Assembly (NCBI RefSeq): GCF_014898815.1
Contig: NW_026515433.1
Coordinates: 146,501 to 210,500 of the forward strand
Length of the DNA: 64,000 bases
Direction of reading: 5' to 3'
DNA from: Panonychus citri
Taxonomy: Eukaryota; Arthropoda; Arachnida; Trombidiformes; Tetranychidae
The notes beneath the pieces were generated by a model. The model ran no database searches and was not told the DNA's origin. It worked only from the letters and a program-made list of their open reading frames with translations. Position numbers and translations under genes: made by a program. Shown piece after piece: positions 45,614-57,798 of the stretch (position 1 is the stretch's first letter; every line of letters begins with the position of its first letter).

Positions 45614-47490
45614 ATGTCCTTTAGTAGTGATGAAGTTAATTACCTTGTGTATCGGTATCTACAAGAATCTGGTTTTGTTCACTCCGCTTATACATTTGGA
45701 ATTGAATCACACATCAACTCATCCAACATTAATGGATCACTTGTTCCGCCATCAGCATTGCTTAATATAATCCAAAAAGGACTCCAATATACCGAAGCAG
45801 AGATCAGTATTGGTGAAGATGGAAACGAAAGAACAATTGAATCTTTGTCTCTTATTGACGCTGTTCTACCAGACATTGTTCCGCAGAAGCAGCAACAATT
45901 AATCAACAGCAATGCTGCTACTAACAATACAAATGGGACTTCAGGATCTGCATCATCTTCCAATTCAAAGTCTGCAGCAGTAGTGATTAAAACAGAATCT
46001 AGTGATTCAGCTCAGGGTCCATCTTCATCTGCTTCTGCGAATCCCGCTTCAGGTAACACAAATTTTCTCTTGTTTTTGTTTATATTCATTCTTTGACATT
46101 TTGCATATTTATCTTTCTTTGCTCTTCCCTCTTGTTGCATTTTAATTCAACAGGCAACCAACAGGCACCTTCATTATCATCATCTAATTCATCTAATGCT
46201 CCACAGCCAATGGATACTACACCAAGTTTACCAACAGTTACTGGTTCAGGTTCATCAATGCCACCGGCAGCTCCTGCTCCTGATGAGGTACTGAATACCG
46301 ATGAAAATGGTAGTTCTATAGAAATATCAAACTCTAAAGTTACTATTTTAAGAGGTCATGAATCGGAAGTTTTCATCTGTGCTTGGAACCCATCATCCGA
46401 TTTTCTAGCTTCAGGCTCAGGTGACAGCACAGCCAGAATCTGGGACTTGAATTATAATGCAAATTCAGTTGTCAATCAGATGGTATTGAGACATTGTATT
46501 CAAAGAGATGGAACTGAAGTTCCTTCTAACAAAGATGTAACATCATTGGATTGGAACTCGGATGGCACATTATTGGCAACTGGATCTTATGATGGGTTTG
46601 CACGTATTTGGACTACCAGTGGGCGATTGGCATCTACTCTCGGCCAGCATAAAGGTCCTATTTTTGCCCTTAAATGGAACAAAAAAGGAAATTACATTTT
46701 GTCGGCCGGTGTTGATAAGACAACAATCATTTGGGATGCATCTACCGGTCTTTGTACCCAACAGTTTGCTTTCCATTCTGCTCCTGCACTAGATGTTGAT
46801 TGGCAGTCTAATACATCATTTGCTTCTTGTTCAACTGATCAGTGTATTCATGTTTGTAAATTAGGCTGTGATCGACCCATCAAAACATTTACTGGACACA
46901 CTAATGAAGTTAACGCAATCAAATGGGATCCACAAGGAAACTTTCTTGCTTCCTGTTCGGACGATATGACCCTGAAAATTTGGTCTATGAAACATGACAA
47001 GTGTATACACGATTTACAAGCTCACAGCAAAGAGATCTATACAATTAAATGGTCACCTTACACAACTATCTTAGCCAGTGCCTCCTTCGACTCCTCTGTC
47101 CGACTCTGGGAAATTGACAGAGGAATTTGTCTGTACAACTTAACCAAACACACTGAACCTGTTTATTCAGTTTCATTTTCACCCGATGGTAAATTCTTAG
47201 CATCGGGATCATTTGACAAATGGGTACATATTTGGTCAACATCAAACGGACAGCTGATTAATTCATATAAAGGAACCGGTGGCATTTTTGAAGTTTGTTG
47301 GAATGCAAAAGGTGATAAAGTCGGAGCATCAGCTAGTGACGGATCCGTAAGTTTTTTTATTTCTATTAATTACACAAATTATTTAAACACTCAAATTGAA
47401 TCATGTTCATTGATTTTCTTTCTCTTTTCATGTTTCTCATCAATTTTGCAGGTTTTTGTTCTGGATCTCAGGAGGCCAACACCCCAATAA
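45614..47490 (+). CDS. ebi: TBL1XR1/ebi, WD40 corepressor-exchange protein
   Basis: Exons 45614-46052, 46154-47346 and 47452-47490 give 556 residues. The N-terminus MSFSSDEVNYLVYRYLQESG is the LisH motif of the TBL1 family, followed by the F-box-like segment (ALLNIIQKGLQYTEAEISI). A Ser/Asn linker leads to eight WD40 repeats, from VTILRGHESEVFICAWNP to SDGSVFVLDLRR. TBL1XR1 is part of the NCoR/SMRT-HDAC3 complex and recruits the ubiquitin machinery that swaps corepressors for coactivators; the Drosophila orthologue Ebi works with EGFR and Notch signals. The linker is longer than in vertebrates. The last exon is only 39 nt. An AATAAA lies at about 47539. No lesion was seen. Confidence 0.96.
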
Positions 47491-47762
47491 TTATTTCATT
47501 ATTTTCTTTTCCCATTATATCCCTATTTCTTTTCATCGAATAAAAACTTTTTATCACAGTCAAGACTCGTTGATTGAGATCAATCATTTACCAAGTTAAG
47601 CATTTGTCTGTTTTAAATGTCAAATAAATCAAGCCAATTATCTTGAAAAATCGACACGAAATTTAATCAACTCTTCGAGGATTCGGCAACAAGAATACTT
47701 GGACAAAGATTTTAATGAATATTTTAAAAATTTATTTGCATTAGGACACCCGAGGGAAATAC

Positions 47763-50700
47763 TTAATTATCGTTTACCCAATAAACTAAATTGTGGCCAA
47801 TCTCAACAGTTTCGGTCCGCTTTTTGAGAAAGACTTTTTCGCAATTAGCTTCTTTGGTGAAAGTTATTGTTGATCCATTGTTGATTAATTGTAAGTTTTC
47901 TAGAGGCTTATCGAGATTAGGTAAGTGACGTGGTCCCATAATTGGATCAGAATAATGGTAAATAGAAATAGAAGACGAATCTGTTGGGAGATAATAAATT
48001 AATCTTATTATCTTGAAAGTTTTCAAGTTTTCTTTAAAGAAACTGACCTTTGATATTTTTACTTTCAGCTAAAATCCTTGAAGTGACTCGATCGATATTG
48101 TCTCCATCATAAACTGGAACCTTCAAATTGAAAAAAGGTTTGTAAGGCTGATTGTTGATCACATTCATAACTATCGATGGGTCATTTCGATAAACAATGT
48201 ATGGTTCGAGTGGACAAGATTCTTCTTGGATCTTTGATTCAGCACAATCAGCATATTTAACTTGCAATTCCTCAAGATCAAGTGTTGACTGAAGATATTT
48301 AATGTTCTCATTAAGAACTGCAAACTCATCAAATGGAGCAGTTTGATTGAAAACTTGATCTCCTTGAGTAATAAGCATTTTTCGTCGAGTTTCGGCAAAA
48401 GGCATCGCCTTTTTCATGTACTTCTTCAGGTCATTAAGTTGCGCCAATTTCTGAGCAATCACAGAATTTTCGGGAAGAGTTAATCCATTCTCGAGATGAA
48501 GATCATGCAGCGTCGATATAATCAATGCCTGCCATTGGGGAAACTTTTTAGCGACATAAATAACACCATGAGTCGCTCGGTTTATTTTCTCTCCTTTGTT
48601 TCCTTTATTTTTCTGAGTCAAATAAGTTTTCAGACGAACTCTGAATGAATGACACGCTTCGAATAGATAATCTAATGATTGTCTAACAACGAGGCTCACA
48701 GGTTCGGTTGGTGGCCAACTCGCTTTCATGATGGAGTTTTTAATTGAGGGCTTTTCCTAAAAAGATGCAAAAAATCGATTATTACAATGAAGCAGAAAAT
48801 TAAAAGTCGAAATTTACCCTTTTCAGAAGAGACCAAACGGCTTCACAAATATGAGGACAAATCGGGCTGAGGATAATGGCCTGAGTTTCGATGAATTTCA
48901 TGACTAACTTTCTACTCATTCCAGAGGATCCACATAGTTCACGATATTTGTCACGAGCATCTTGATATTCAAAAAATCCCGTTTTCAAAGCTTCTTTAAA
49001 CATTGTTGATTTATAATGAGAATTGGTTTCACCAATTAAATAATTCATTTGATTATTGAAAGCTTGATCAGGGAAATAGGAAAGAGATGAACTGTTTTCG
49101 TCTCGTAATTTAGTAGATGAAGAAAGCATTTCTTTAGTCCATTCCATGAAATTGAACAATCGCAACAGTCCAGTATCTGCTTGTTTCTCAAGGAAATTAG
49201 CGTCTTCAACTGTATCACCGGCATCGGCTAAAGCAAATCGCACACCATCAGCACTATATTTTTTGATCGCTTGTTCCAAAGTCATAAAGTTACCAGTTGA
49301 TTTTGACATTTTCTCATTGTTTAAAAGTAAGTGTCCAGTTACTCTGATTCCCTTCGGCCATTTGTCAGGTTCATTCTCCCAAATAGCACAATGATTATAC
49401 ATGAAGAAAGTTAAATGGTTAGCGATCAAATCTTTTCCTGAACAACGTAAATCGACACCATACCAGTACTGAAATTCTTCACGAAGACGATCCAATTTTT
49501 CCTTGGGGATCCCGACTTCAGCTGGATAAGGTTTATCAGCCAGGAAAATGTAGTCCCAAACTTCAGGATACATTTTCGAAGCCTCGATCCCAAATGCAGG
49601 CTCTTTACCATAAATGTCTTTATGGAGTAAATGACAAATGGTGTAATAAGCCATGTAAATAGTAGAATCGGAAAGGGATTCGATTAACCATTTCTCGTCC
49701 CAAGGCAATTTGGTACCTAGCCCATAAGTACGCGAACAAGCATACTCATGAAGCCAATCTAAAATGGACTCAAAGTTTTTACGAACTTCATCTGAAAAAG
49801 TTTCTAAATTGGCAAGACACTTTTTGGTGATTGATTTCCATTCTTCTTCGCCATAATCGAGGTACCATTGGTCACAATTAGCTACAACACATTCGTCACC
49901 AGACCGAGAAACAACTTGTTTTTCAGGTTCCATGTAAATCATGGCCTCACCAGAGGTAACCAATTCTTTCTGAATTGCCTTCTTTATGTCACAGACTTTA
50001 GACCCTTTATAAGGGCCAATGGTCATCACACCTTCGTAAAAGCCTTTGAGATAAACCTTTTCCTTGGCTTCGGCCAGTTTTTCCGTATCATTTTGACTTT
50101 GGATCTTCAATTGGTCACAAACTGTTACAGCACATAAATTACCAAAATCAGGAATTTCAATAATAGGAATAGGATCATATGGTAAAACCATTTCATCTTT
50201 AATTCCATACTTTTCTCGAAGAGCTGGTTTTTTCTTGATGTCTCGAAGAGCGGCAAAGTCATCAGGAGAATCGGATGGAACACTAGTAACAACGCCGGTA
50301 CCTTTATTATCTTTAATAGTTAACATGGGAAGAGCATAAATAAACTCGTGGCTAGTTAAAGGAGCTCTAAGTTTGCACCCAAGAAGATCTGTACCAATCA
50401 ACTCAACGATTTGACCCTCTTGAACTAATCCTTGGTAAAACATGTTCCTTGCAGCTCGAGCAGTACAAATGTAAACTTCTGATTGTTTAGTTATGCTTTG
50501 ATCAGAAAGGACGGCGACATATTTCAAATCAGGTCTTAGCCAACAATTGGTTTGTCCATACATAGTTTCTGGTCTTAAAGTAGCTGCCACCAAGAAAATT
50601 TTGTCTGATAAATTAGTTTTAGGCAAAGCTTTGGCTAATTTAGCTGGTGGCGAACCAACAAGTTGCATCTTTACTAACGTATATTCTTGAGGGCCAACGC

Positions 50701-51545
50701 CTTCCCCAGTTGCCCGATCGTGATCCATACAGGGCTGACCATCTTTAGGTGAAAAAATACAATATCTTTTACCATATTTCACTTTGTTTTTGCTCTTAAG
50801 TCGAAGAAATTGCCACCTGACAAAGGAATCATAATAAGGATTAACGTCTGTGGTGATGAAAGATCTCCTCCAATCGATATGAGCACCAAACTTTTTCAAA
50901 TCTCTGCTACAAAGTTGAGGGAAATGAGTTAACCAATATTTTGCATCCGTAAATTTAACAATCTCCTCTTCCTTTAGCCCTAAAGATGCCATAATTTGCC
51001 ATTGATACTTGGTAGAACCACTTTTAGCCACTGCTTTACTCTTCTTTCCCTTTGCTTTATCTTTGATAATAATCTCATCTTCTTTATCATCAACAGTCAC
51101 TTCTTCTTCTTCAGGAAATACGGTGGATTACCATAGAGTTCAATTTCTCTCTTTAATTTGTCTGCACAAGCTTTTATGGGCATACCGGTACAGTGGAAAC
51201 CGAAAGGAAACAAACAGTGTTTGTTTTTGAGACGCTGGTAACCAATGGAAAACTAATAGAAACAGGAAGAATAGTTGATCTGATAAACGGCAATTCAACG
51301 AAAACGATAATCAATAAGCTGGAGATTAAACTTACCTCAGCTTTGGAAAAAGAGAACGAGTGTCCGAGATGAAGTTGTCCATTCATGTAGGGATAAGGGA
51401 AAGTGGCGAGAAATTTGCTCTTGGAGCTTTTATCACGAGAACTTGGAGCATCTTCTTCGAATATTTTCTCATTCTCCCATTTTTCTTGAATGTGTCGTTC
51501 CAATTCTAAATATTGTCTCAGTTTAAAATCACCTTTTCTTTCCAT
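47763..51545 (-). CDS. LARS1: Cytosolic leucyl-tRNA synthetase, with a one-base frame break
   Basis: Exons 51545-51336, 51252-48818, 48756-48048 and 47980-47763. The class I signature HLGH (about 59-62) is in exon 1 and KMSKS is in the NNEKMSKSTGNF block; between them lies the large CP1 editing domain. With one base restored the protein is about 1190 residues (human 1176). It charges tRNA-Leu in the cytosol, and in animals it also senses leucine for TORC1. Near 51114-51115 the sequence reads PPYFL then shifts, whereas one more C in TTTCC gives NPPYFPEEEEVTV, the conserved junction, and makes all exon phases close. The intact 2.3-kb frame after the break argues for an assembly error. The gene converges on TBL1XR1, with under 300 bases between stops. 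Confidence 0.95.
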
Positions 51546-51739
51546 GATGACCAATTTAATGGGAAAACAGCGAAACAGTTAACACGTTACACTTAATGCA
51601 TATGGAAATCAATCGATCCTTTTTCACTTATTATCGATCATTTCATAGAATCGATTCATCGCTGTTATGAAATTCTAAATTTGCTCAACCTTTCACACGT
51701 TTTCTTTTTGTTTAATTCTTGAATTATTGATTGTTGATT

Positions 51740-53634
51740 ATGGCCAATAAATATTTAAAGCTGGTTCCTCTGAAAATAAACAATTTGTTTTTCGGTTTCG
51801 TGCGAAATTTAGCTAATTCCTCATCTGATCATCAACAAATAATTATCCCTGAGCGAATACCAAGGTGAGTTGATTATAAAACCTTTAACTTTGCTCAAAC
51901 CAATCTAATTGATTTGTTTTCATTTAAAGGAATGGCACCGACATCCTTACAGCTCTTTCATCAACAGTTGGCATGGTGAGTAATTTTAATAAAGTATAAT
52001 ACCAGAGGTCTGACTTATATCAAACGATTAAAATATTCTATTTACTTTCCTTCTTTACATTAGGATTCAACGGCACCAGCTCTCAAATTCATAGATGATC
52101 CATTTTTGATACCCAACAATAGACATCAGAAACTAGTTTATTCTTTGTCCAAAGAATCTGGAATCAAAGCTGCCAAATTTTTTATGGCCAAATTTCCACA
52201 TCTTTTCAATCGGGATGAAGCTGAACCAAAAGTTGAAGCTTTTCACTTCAAAGATCTATTTGATGAGACGATGGACTTGACTGAAAAAGATCTCGAGTAT
52301 TCCATCAAAAACAATCAAGTAGATAATTCAATCACCGCTTTTAAAAGTGTGTCATCTAAAGATGGAAAAATTTCAGATGATTTGAAAAAAAATTTACTTC
52401 AATTAATCTGCTATTTCAACAGTCTTGAACCAGCTGATTGGGACTTGAGAGAAAAATTCATTTCAGAAAAACCTCAAGACTCCATTTGGGTTTCAGATTT
52501 CGCCTTTGAAGTTTTCAACTCAATCAAGAATAAAGACGGCGAAGCTTTTAGCATAATGATTGCCGGCCTTTGCAAACATTCATCCATTGAAAGAGCCTTA
52601 CAGCTCTATGATGAAGTGAAAAGAGATAACATCTCACTTACCATCGAAGGCTATAATGCAATCATATCAACTTGTATTCGTGAGCAGACATTTGAAAATA
52701 GATGGTCAGCAATCATGAATGTGATCGACGATATGAACTTAAATAAAGTAGCTCCAAACTTGACTACTTTCTCCAATATTTTCAATATCCTCTCAAGGTG
52801 TAAAGCCAATACACAAACGAGAGAAAAGGCCCGAGGGCTAATGGGAGAGTTGAAGAAATTGAAAATTGAGCCAAGTTTAGGAATTTTCAATGATCTACTC
52901 AGGATTTATACCAATGGCAATAACATTCGACCAAGAATATTAGAAGAAATCTTAGAAGAAATTGGAAACAAGGAACTCACCATGAGGCACGAAAAAGACA
53001 GTAAGTGAATTTCAATTCCATCTCTCTATCGTTTCTAATTTTTTAACTATTTTATATTTCAGCGCTTTTTTTTAATACTGCAATGAACATTTGTTCTAAT
53101 ATATTATCTGATGTTCAATTGGCCTACAAATTACATGATTTGGTTACATCCCATAATAATTTTTTGCTTTTTGAAACCACCGACTCTGAAGGTCGTTACT
53201 AGTAAGTCGACTGACATTTTCGTCTTTTACTGGTAAATAACTTATTCTTTTTTTTTGTTTATTTCAGTAATAATTTTTTCAAATTGATCATTAAAAGTGA
53301 ATCAATTGACAAAACTATGGAAATTTACGACAAATATGTTCCGTATTTTTTTGTTCCTGATACAAAAAATCTGATCGAACTTTTGGAAACAATTGAAATT
53401 TATGAAGCTGATGAATATATACCACAAATATGCTCAGATTTTATTGCATTCGAGTATTTCTACTCTCAGGACTGTATGGTTAAATTTCTACAAATTTTAT
53501 CTAAAAAACTGTACCCTGAAGATATTCAGCTCCACGTAAACAACACTATTTCTGAGATTCTGCGATTCACTGAAAGAAAAACAACCAAAGAGCCTAAGAA
53601 ACAACAATCAATCGGGGACAAACATCATGCTTAA
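51740..53634 (+). CDS. PTCD3-like: PTCD3/mS39 paralogue, 3'-truncated tandem copy
   Basis: Exons 51740-51864, 51930-51975, 52064-53000, 53063-53201 and 53268-53634 give 537 residues. It starts with a mitochondrial-targeting-like MANKYLKLVPLKINNLFFGF, then IIIPERIPR, the DILTALSSTVG motif and pentatricopeptide helices (EAFSIMIAGLCKHSSIERAL, SLTIEGYNAIISTCIREQ). PTCD3 is protein mS39 of the small mitochondrial ribosomal subunit. It aligns exon by exon with the gene at 54719, but after EILRF the sequence diverges and stops with a new tail (GDKHHA). The last three exons, about 140 residues, are missing and the exon 5 donor is lost. The frame is otherwise intact, with many amino-acid changes from its twin, so it may be a drifting or specialised copy. 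Confidence 0.88.
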
Positions 53635-53657
53635 TGCTGAATATTGATTCTAGGCAT

Positions 53658-54250
53658 TGAACTTTACCCAACTTACTTTCTAATTAAATTGAATTTAGAT
53701 TTGATTGACTATTCAATTGAACTTTTTGGTCCAATTAGGTAAATTGATTATCACTTAATCATTATCATTATGACCTGAAATGAGAAATGAAATAATCAGA
53801 TAAATTGGATGAAAAATGAGCAAAACCAAGTAAAAATGATCATCATTAACTTGTATTGTCTTTTGACAATCATTAACTTGAGACAATTTGAGTGGCACAC
53901 TAATTGTTGAATGTCTAAAATGACTGATAATCTTTATTGCAATCAAACTAATTACCAATAACCATGGTCAATATGGAATTAATTCTGTGACCTTAAACAA
54001 TCAATCTAACGATTAACTGTCCTTGTTCAACGTTCTGTAACTTTCTCTTGATCTTTCTCTCGATCTTCCTCCTCTTCCTCCTCCTCTAAGCTTCTTCCTC
54101 CTTCCTTCCAATACCAACAATATTTTCTCCACCACCACCACCTTCTCACCTGAATCTAATCCCATACGATTAACCCTCCACAATGAAGTATTTATCTCCT
54201 CCTTGTAGTGTGAGAATGTTAATTGTAACCGAAAATCAAAAAGATCAACA
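53658..54250 (+). repeat. Segment B, left copy
   Basis: About 590 bases nearly identical to 59409-59980. The left copy has a short extra stretch of about 30 bases near 53851-53880 bounded by ATCATTAACTT repeats. It contains TCCTCCTCTTCC and CACCACCACC tracts and no gene. Confidence 0.9.
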
Positions 54251-54251
54251 A

Positions 54252-54363
54252 CAATCGGTTGATATTGATTGTTTAACTGTGACAGAAAACCAATGATTAG
54301 ATTTGAATTTTATCAATCATTTTACGATAATTATCTGAATTAGATAGAGAATTTTGATCAAAT
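54252..54363 (+). repeat. Segment A, left copy
   Basis: About 110 bases matching 59263-59373, beginning ATCGGTTGATATTGATTG. In this copy it lies after segment B; in the right copy it lies before it. Confidence 0.88.
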
Positions 54364-54718
54364 TTTAATCATTGAACTTTATCCAACTTACTTAATTCAT
54401 ATGGAGATCAATCGATCCTTTTTCACTTATCGATCATTTCATAGAATCGATTCATCGCTGTTATGAAATTCTAAATTTGCTTAACCGTTCACACGTTTTC
54501 TTACATTTTGATTAATTTAATTCTTGAATTATAATTTCTTGTTTTGTTTTTATCGTTGAAAACGGTCAAACTTGTTGATTCGTCTCTTAAGGTCAAATCT
54601 CATCCCCTTAACATAAACTTCCATCAATTTCACTGAAACTCAGGGTGATTTGATTCAACATTGTTCTCATTTGTTTACATTTTATGGTTTGTTAATTGTT
54701 GATTGTTGTTCTGTGATT

Positions 54719-57268
54719 ATGGTCAATCAATGTGTAAAGCTGATTCCTTGGAAAAGAAATAATTTATTTTTCAGTTTCACTCGGAATTTAGTCTCCAATC
54801 AAGCAACTAATTTCTCTTTAGCATCTGAACATGAAGAGATAATTATCCCTAAGCGAATACCAAGGTGAGTTGATTCTAATTTTGTTCAAAACCATATTCT
54901 AATTGATTTATTCTCGTTTACAGGACTAATACCGACATCCTCAAAGCTCTTTCATCGACAGTTGGAATCGTAAGTAGTTTTTTTATTATTATCTGCTAAT
55001 ATGAGTGTCTAATATTCTGGGTACTTTTTATTTCTCATTTACATTAGGATTCAACGGCACCAGCTCTCAAATACATCGATGATCCCTTTTTGATACCCAA
55101 TAATAGACACCAGAAATTAGTCTATTCTTTGTCCAAAGAATCTGGAATCAAAGCTGCCAAATTTTTTATGGCCAAATTTCCACATCTTTTCAATCGGGAT
55201 GAAGCTGAGCCGAAAGTTGAAGCTTTTCACTTCAAAGATCTTTTTGATGAGACGATGGACTTGACTGAACAAGATCTCGAATATGCCATCGAAAGCAATC
55301 AGATTGATAATTCAATCACCGCTTTTAAAAGTATCAGATCTAAAGATGGAAAAATTTCGGATGATTCGAAAAAAAAATTACTTCAACTGGTCTGTTATTT
55401 CAATAGTCTTGAACCAGCTGATTGGGACTTGAGAGAAAAATTCATTTCAGAAAAACCTCAAGACTCCATTTGGGTTTCAGATTTCGCCTTTGAAGTTTTC
55501 GACTCGATCGAAGATAAAGACTGCGAAGCTTTTAGCATAATGATTGCCGGTCTTTGCAAACATTCATCCATTGAAAGAGCCTTACAACTCTACGATAAAG
55601 TGAAGAGAGATAACATCTCACTTACCATCGAAGGCTATAATGCAATGATATCTACTTGTATTCGTGAGCAGTCGTTTGAAAATCGCTGGTCAGCAATGAT
55701 GAATGTGATCGACGATATGAACAAAAATAAAGTAGCTCCGAACTTGACTACTTTCTCCAATATGTTCGATATCCTCGCAAGGTGTAAAGCCAATACACAG
55801 ACGAGAGAAAAGGCCCGAGGGCTAATGGGAGAGTTGAAGAAATTGAAAATTGAGCCAAGTTTAGGAATTTACAACGATCTACTCAGGATTTACACCAATG
55901 GCAATAACATTCGACCAAGAATATTAGAAGAAATCTTAGCAGAAATTGGAAACAAGGAACTCACCATGAGGCACGAAAAAGACAGTAAGTGAATTTCAAT
56001 TCCATCTCTCTATCGTTTCTAATTTGTTAACTTTTTTATATTTCAGCGCTTTTTTTTAATACTGCAATGAACATTTGTTCTAATATATTATCTGATGTTC
56101 AATTGGCCTACAAATTGCACGATTTAGTTACATCCCATAAGAATTATTTGCTTTTTGAAACCACCGACTCTGAAGGTCGTTACTAGTAAGTCGACTGACA
56201 TTTTCGTCTTTTTACTGGTAATTGATTGAATAACTTATTCTTTTTTTTTGTTTTTTCAGTAATAATTTTCTCAAATTGATAATTAAAAGTGAATCAATTG
56301 ACAAAACTATGGAAATTTACTACAAATATGTTCCAAATTTTTACGTTCCTGATACAAAAACACTTATCGAACTTTTGGAAACAATTGAACTTTATCAAGC
56401 TGATCGATATATCCCACAAATATGCTCAGACTTTATTCTATTCGAGTATGTCTACTCTCAGGACTGCATTATTAAGTTTCTGGAAATTTTATCTAAAAAA
56501 CTGTACCCTGAAGATATTCAGCTCCACGTAAACAACACTATTTCTGAGATTCTGCGATTCATTGAAAGTAAAATAGTTAATTCAAGGAACCCAAACGAGG
56601 GAAATAAGTGAGTCCATTTAATTAAAGTTTTTCAGATTATTTTTCATTTGATTCTTAGTTTCCAATTTACTAATTGTTTCTTTATTCCTGAATAGTTTTG
56701 ACGTCAAAATATTCGACGAATGTTTGAAGGCTTTCACTCTCAGTAAAGATTTTACCAAAGCGGTGAAAACGTTACAACTTTTAAGAACATTGAAAAACCA
56801 AATTAACGGTCAACCATCGTAAGTGGATTGATTCCCTCAGAATAAAAGTTAATCATCTAATATTTGTCGGTTAATTTTTCTATGTAAATTTATTTATTTT
56901 CAAAGGTTTCAAACGATGAGAGATTTCGTTGATATTGTGATTGTACATGGAACGGGAAAAGATCTCGTCGAAGTTGTGAAAACTGCTTGTGCCTATGACG
57001 ATGTCTCGGTGATTTCGAAAGCAGTTTATTTATGTGAGACAAAGAAAGTGTCTCAAAATCTTCGGTAAGTTTGATTTTCATCCGTCGATAATTAAGATCA
57101 TTCATAAATTCTTTTAATTTTACTTCTTTTAGAGATCGATTGGAGGAGATTAGAGTTAAGAATAAAATAATTCTACAAGATCTCTCCGAAAGCTCCGACA
57201 CATCGGACTCATCAAGCTCGAGTGACAGTTCAGATGATGATAAGTCTAAGAAAGAAGCTGGAAAATGA
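54719..57268 (+). CDS. PTCD3: PTCD3, small mitoribosomal subunit protein mS39
   Basis: Eight exons (54719-54864, 54924-54969, 55048-55984, 56047-56185, 56260-56607, 56696-56818, 56906-57064 and 57133-57268) give 677 residues, near the human 689. The N-terminus MVNQCVKLIPWKRNNLFFSF suits mitochondrial import. Conserved IIIPKRIPR, TDILKALSSTVG, DSTAPALKYIDDPFLIP and pentatricopeptide helix pairs follow. The end is a Ser/Asp-rich tail (SSDTSDSSSSSDSSDDD) and a short basic end. PPR proteins bind single-stranded RNA, and mS39 sits near the mRNA entry of the mitoribosome. This copy is complete and is probably the functional parent-like gene; the duplicate lies directly upstream in the same orientation. 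Confidence 0.94.
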
Positions 57269-57798
57269 CCAAAGAGAAGTTATCATAATGATAAATGTGT
57301 GAAAGAGAAATGAAAATTAATTCTCTAGAATTTTTGTACAAATTGTAGTTTATATTTCCAAAAATTGAGCATTTGCTTAATAACAATTAAAAGTAATTTA
57401 AGTATTTACTTAGATTTCTCATTAATCATAAGCAAAGAATTTTAATCGCTTTAAAGTCAATAACTAAACCATTTACTTTTTCAGCCTCAGTGAAAATATC
57501 GAGAAAAAATTGAATTGCTCATGTGATGTTCAGGGGAAAACGAGAAAATAATCTTAATTGATTAACGAGTTTAAAGATAATGAGCTTCTGATAATCGAAT
57601 TGAATTGTTTATCTTGGGTTTGCTTAACCCTCAACAAATATCGGCAATGAAACTATTAGATTGGTATAAAATTAGGTTATTGGAAATTTTAATTCCGCTC
57701 ACTTAATTGATTTGTTGGCATTAATAATTGAAAAATTAATAATCTTCAGTATTGAAAAATAAACATGACAACAAGTTTATCACATGAGTTTGTCTTAA
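57269..57798. other. 3' flanks of convergent PTCD3 and ENPP genes
   Basis: AT-rich DNA holding both 3' untranslated regions, with minus-strand AATAAA-like hexamers and no coding exon. Confidence 0.5.

Larger units (their letters stand above)
53635..54718. other. Spacer between the PTCD3 copies, made of duplicated segments
   Basis: The stretch is composed almost wholly of sequence found elsewhere in the window: segment B (also at 59409-59980), segment A (also at 59263-59373) and, from about 54398, the 5' flank that precedes the first PTCD3 copy at about 51598-51715. Confidence 0.8.
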
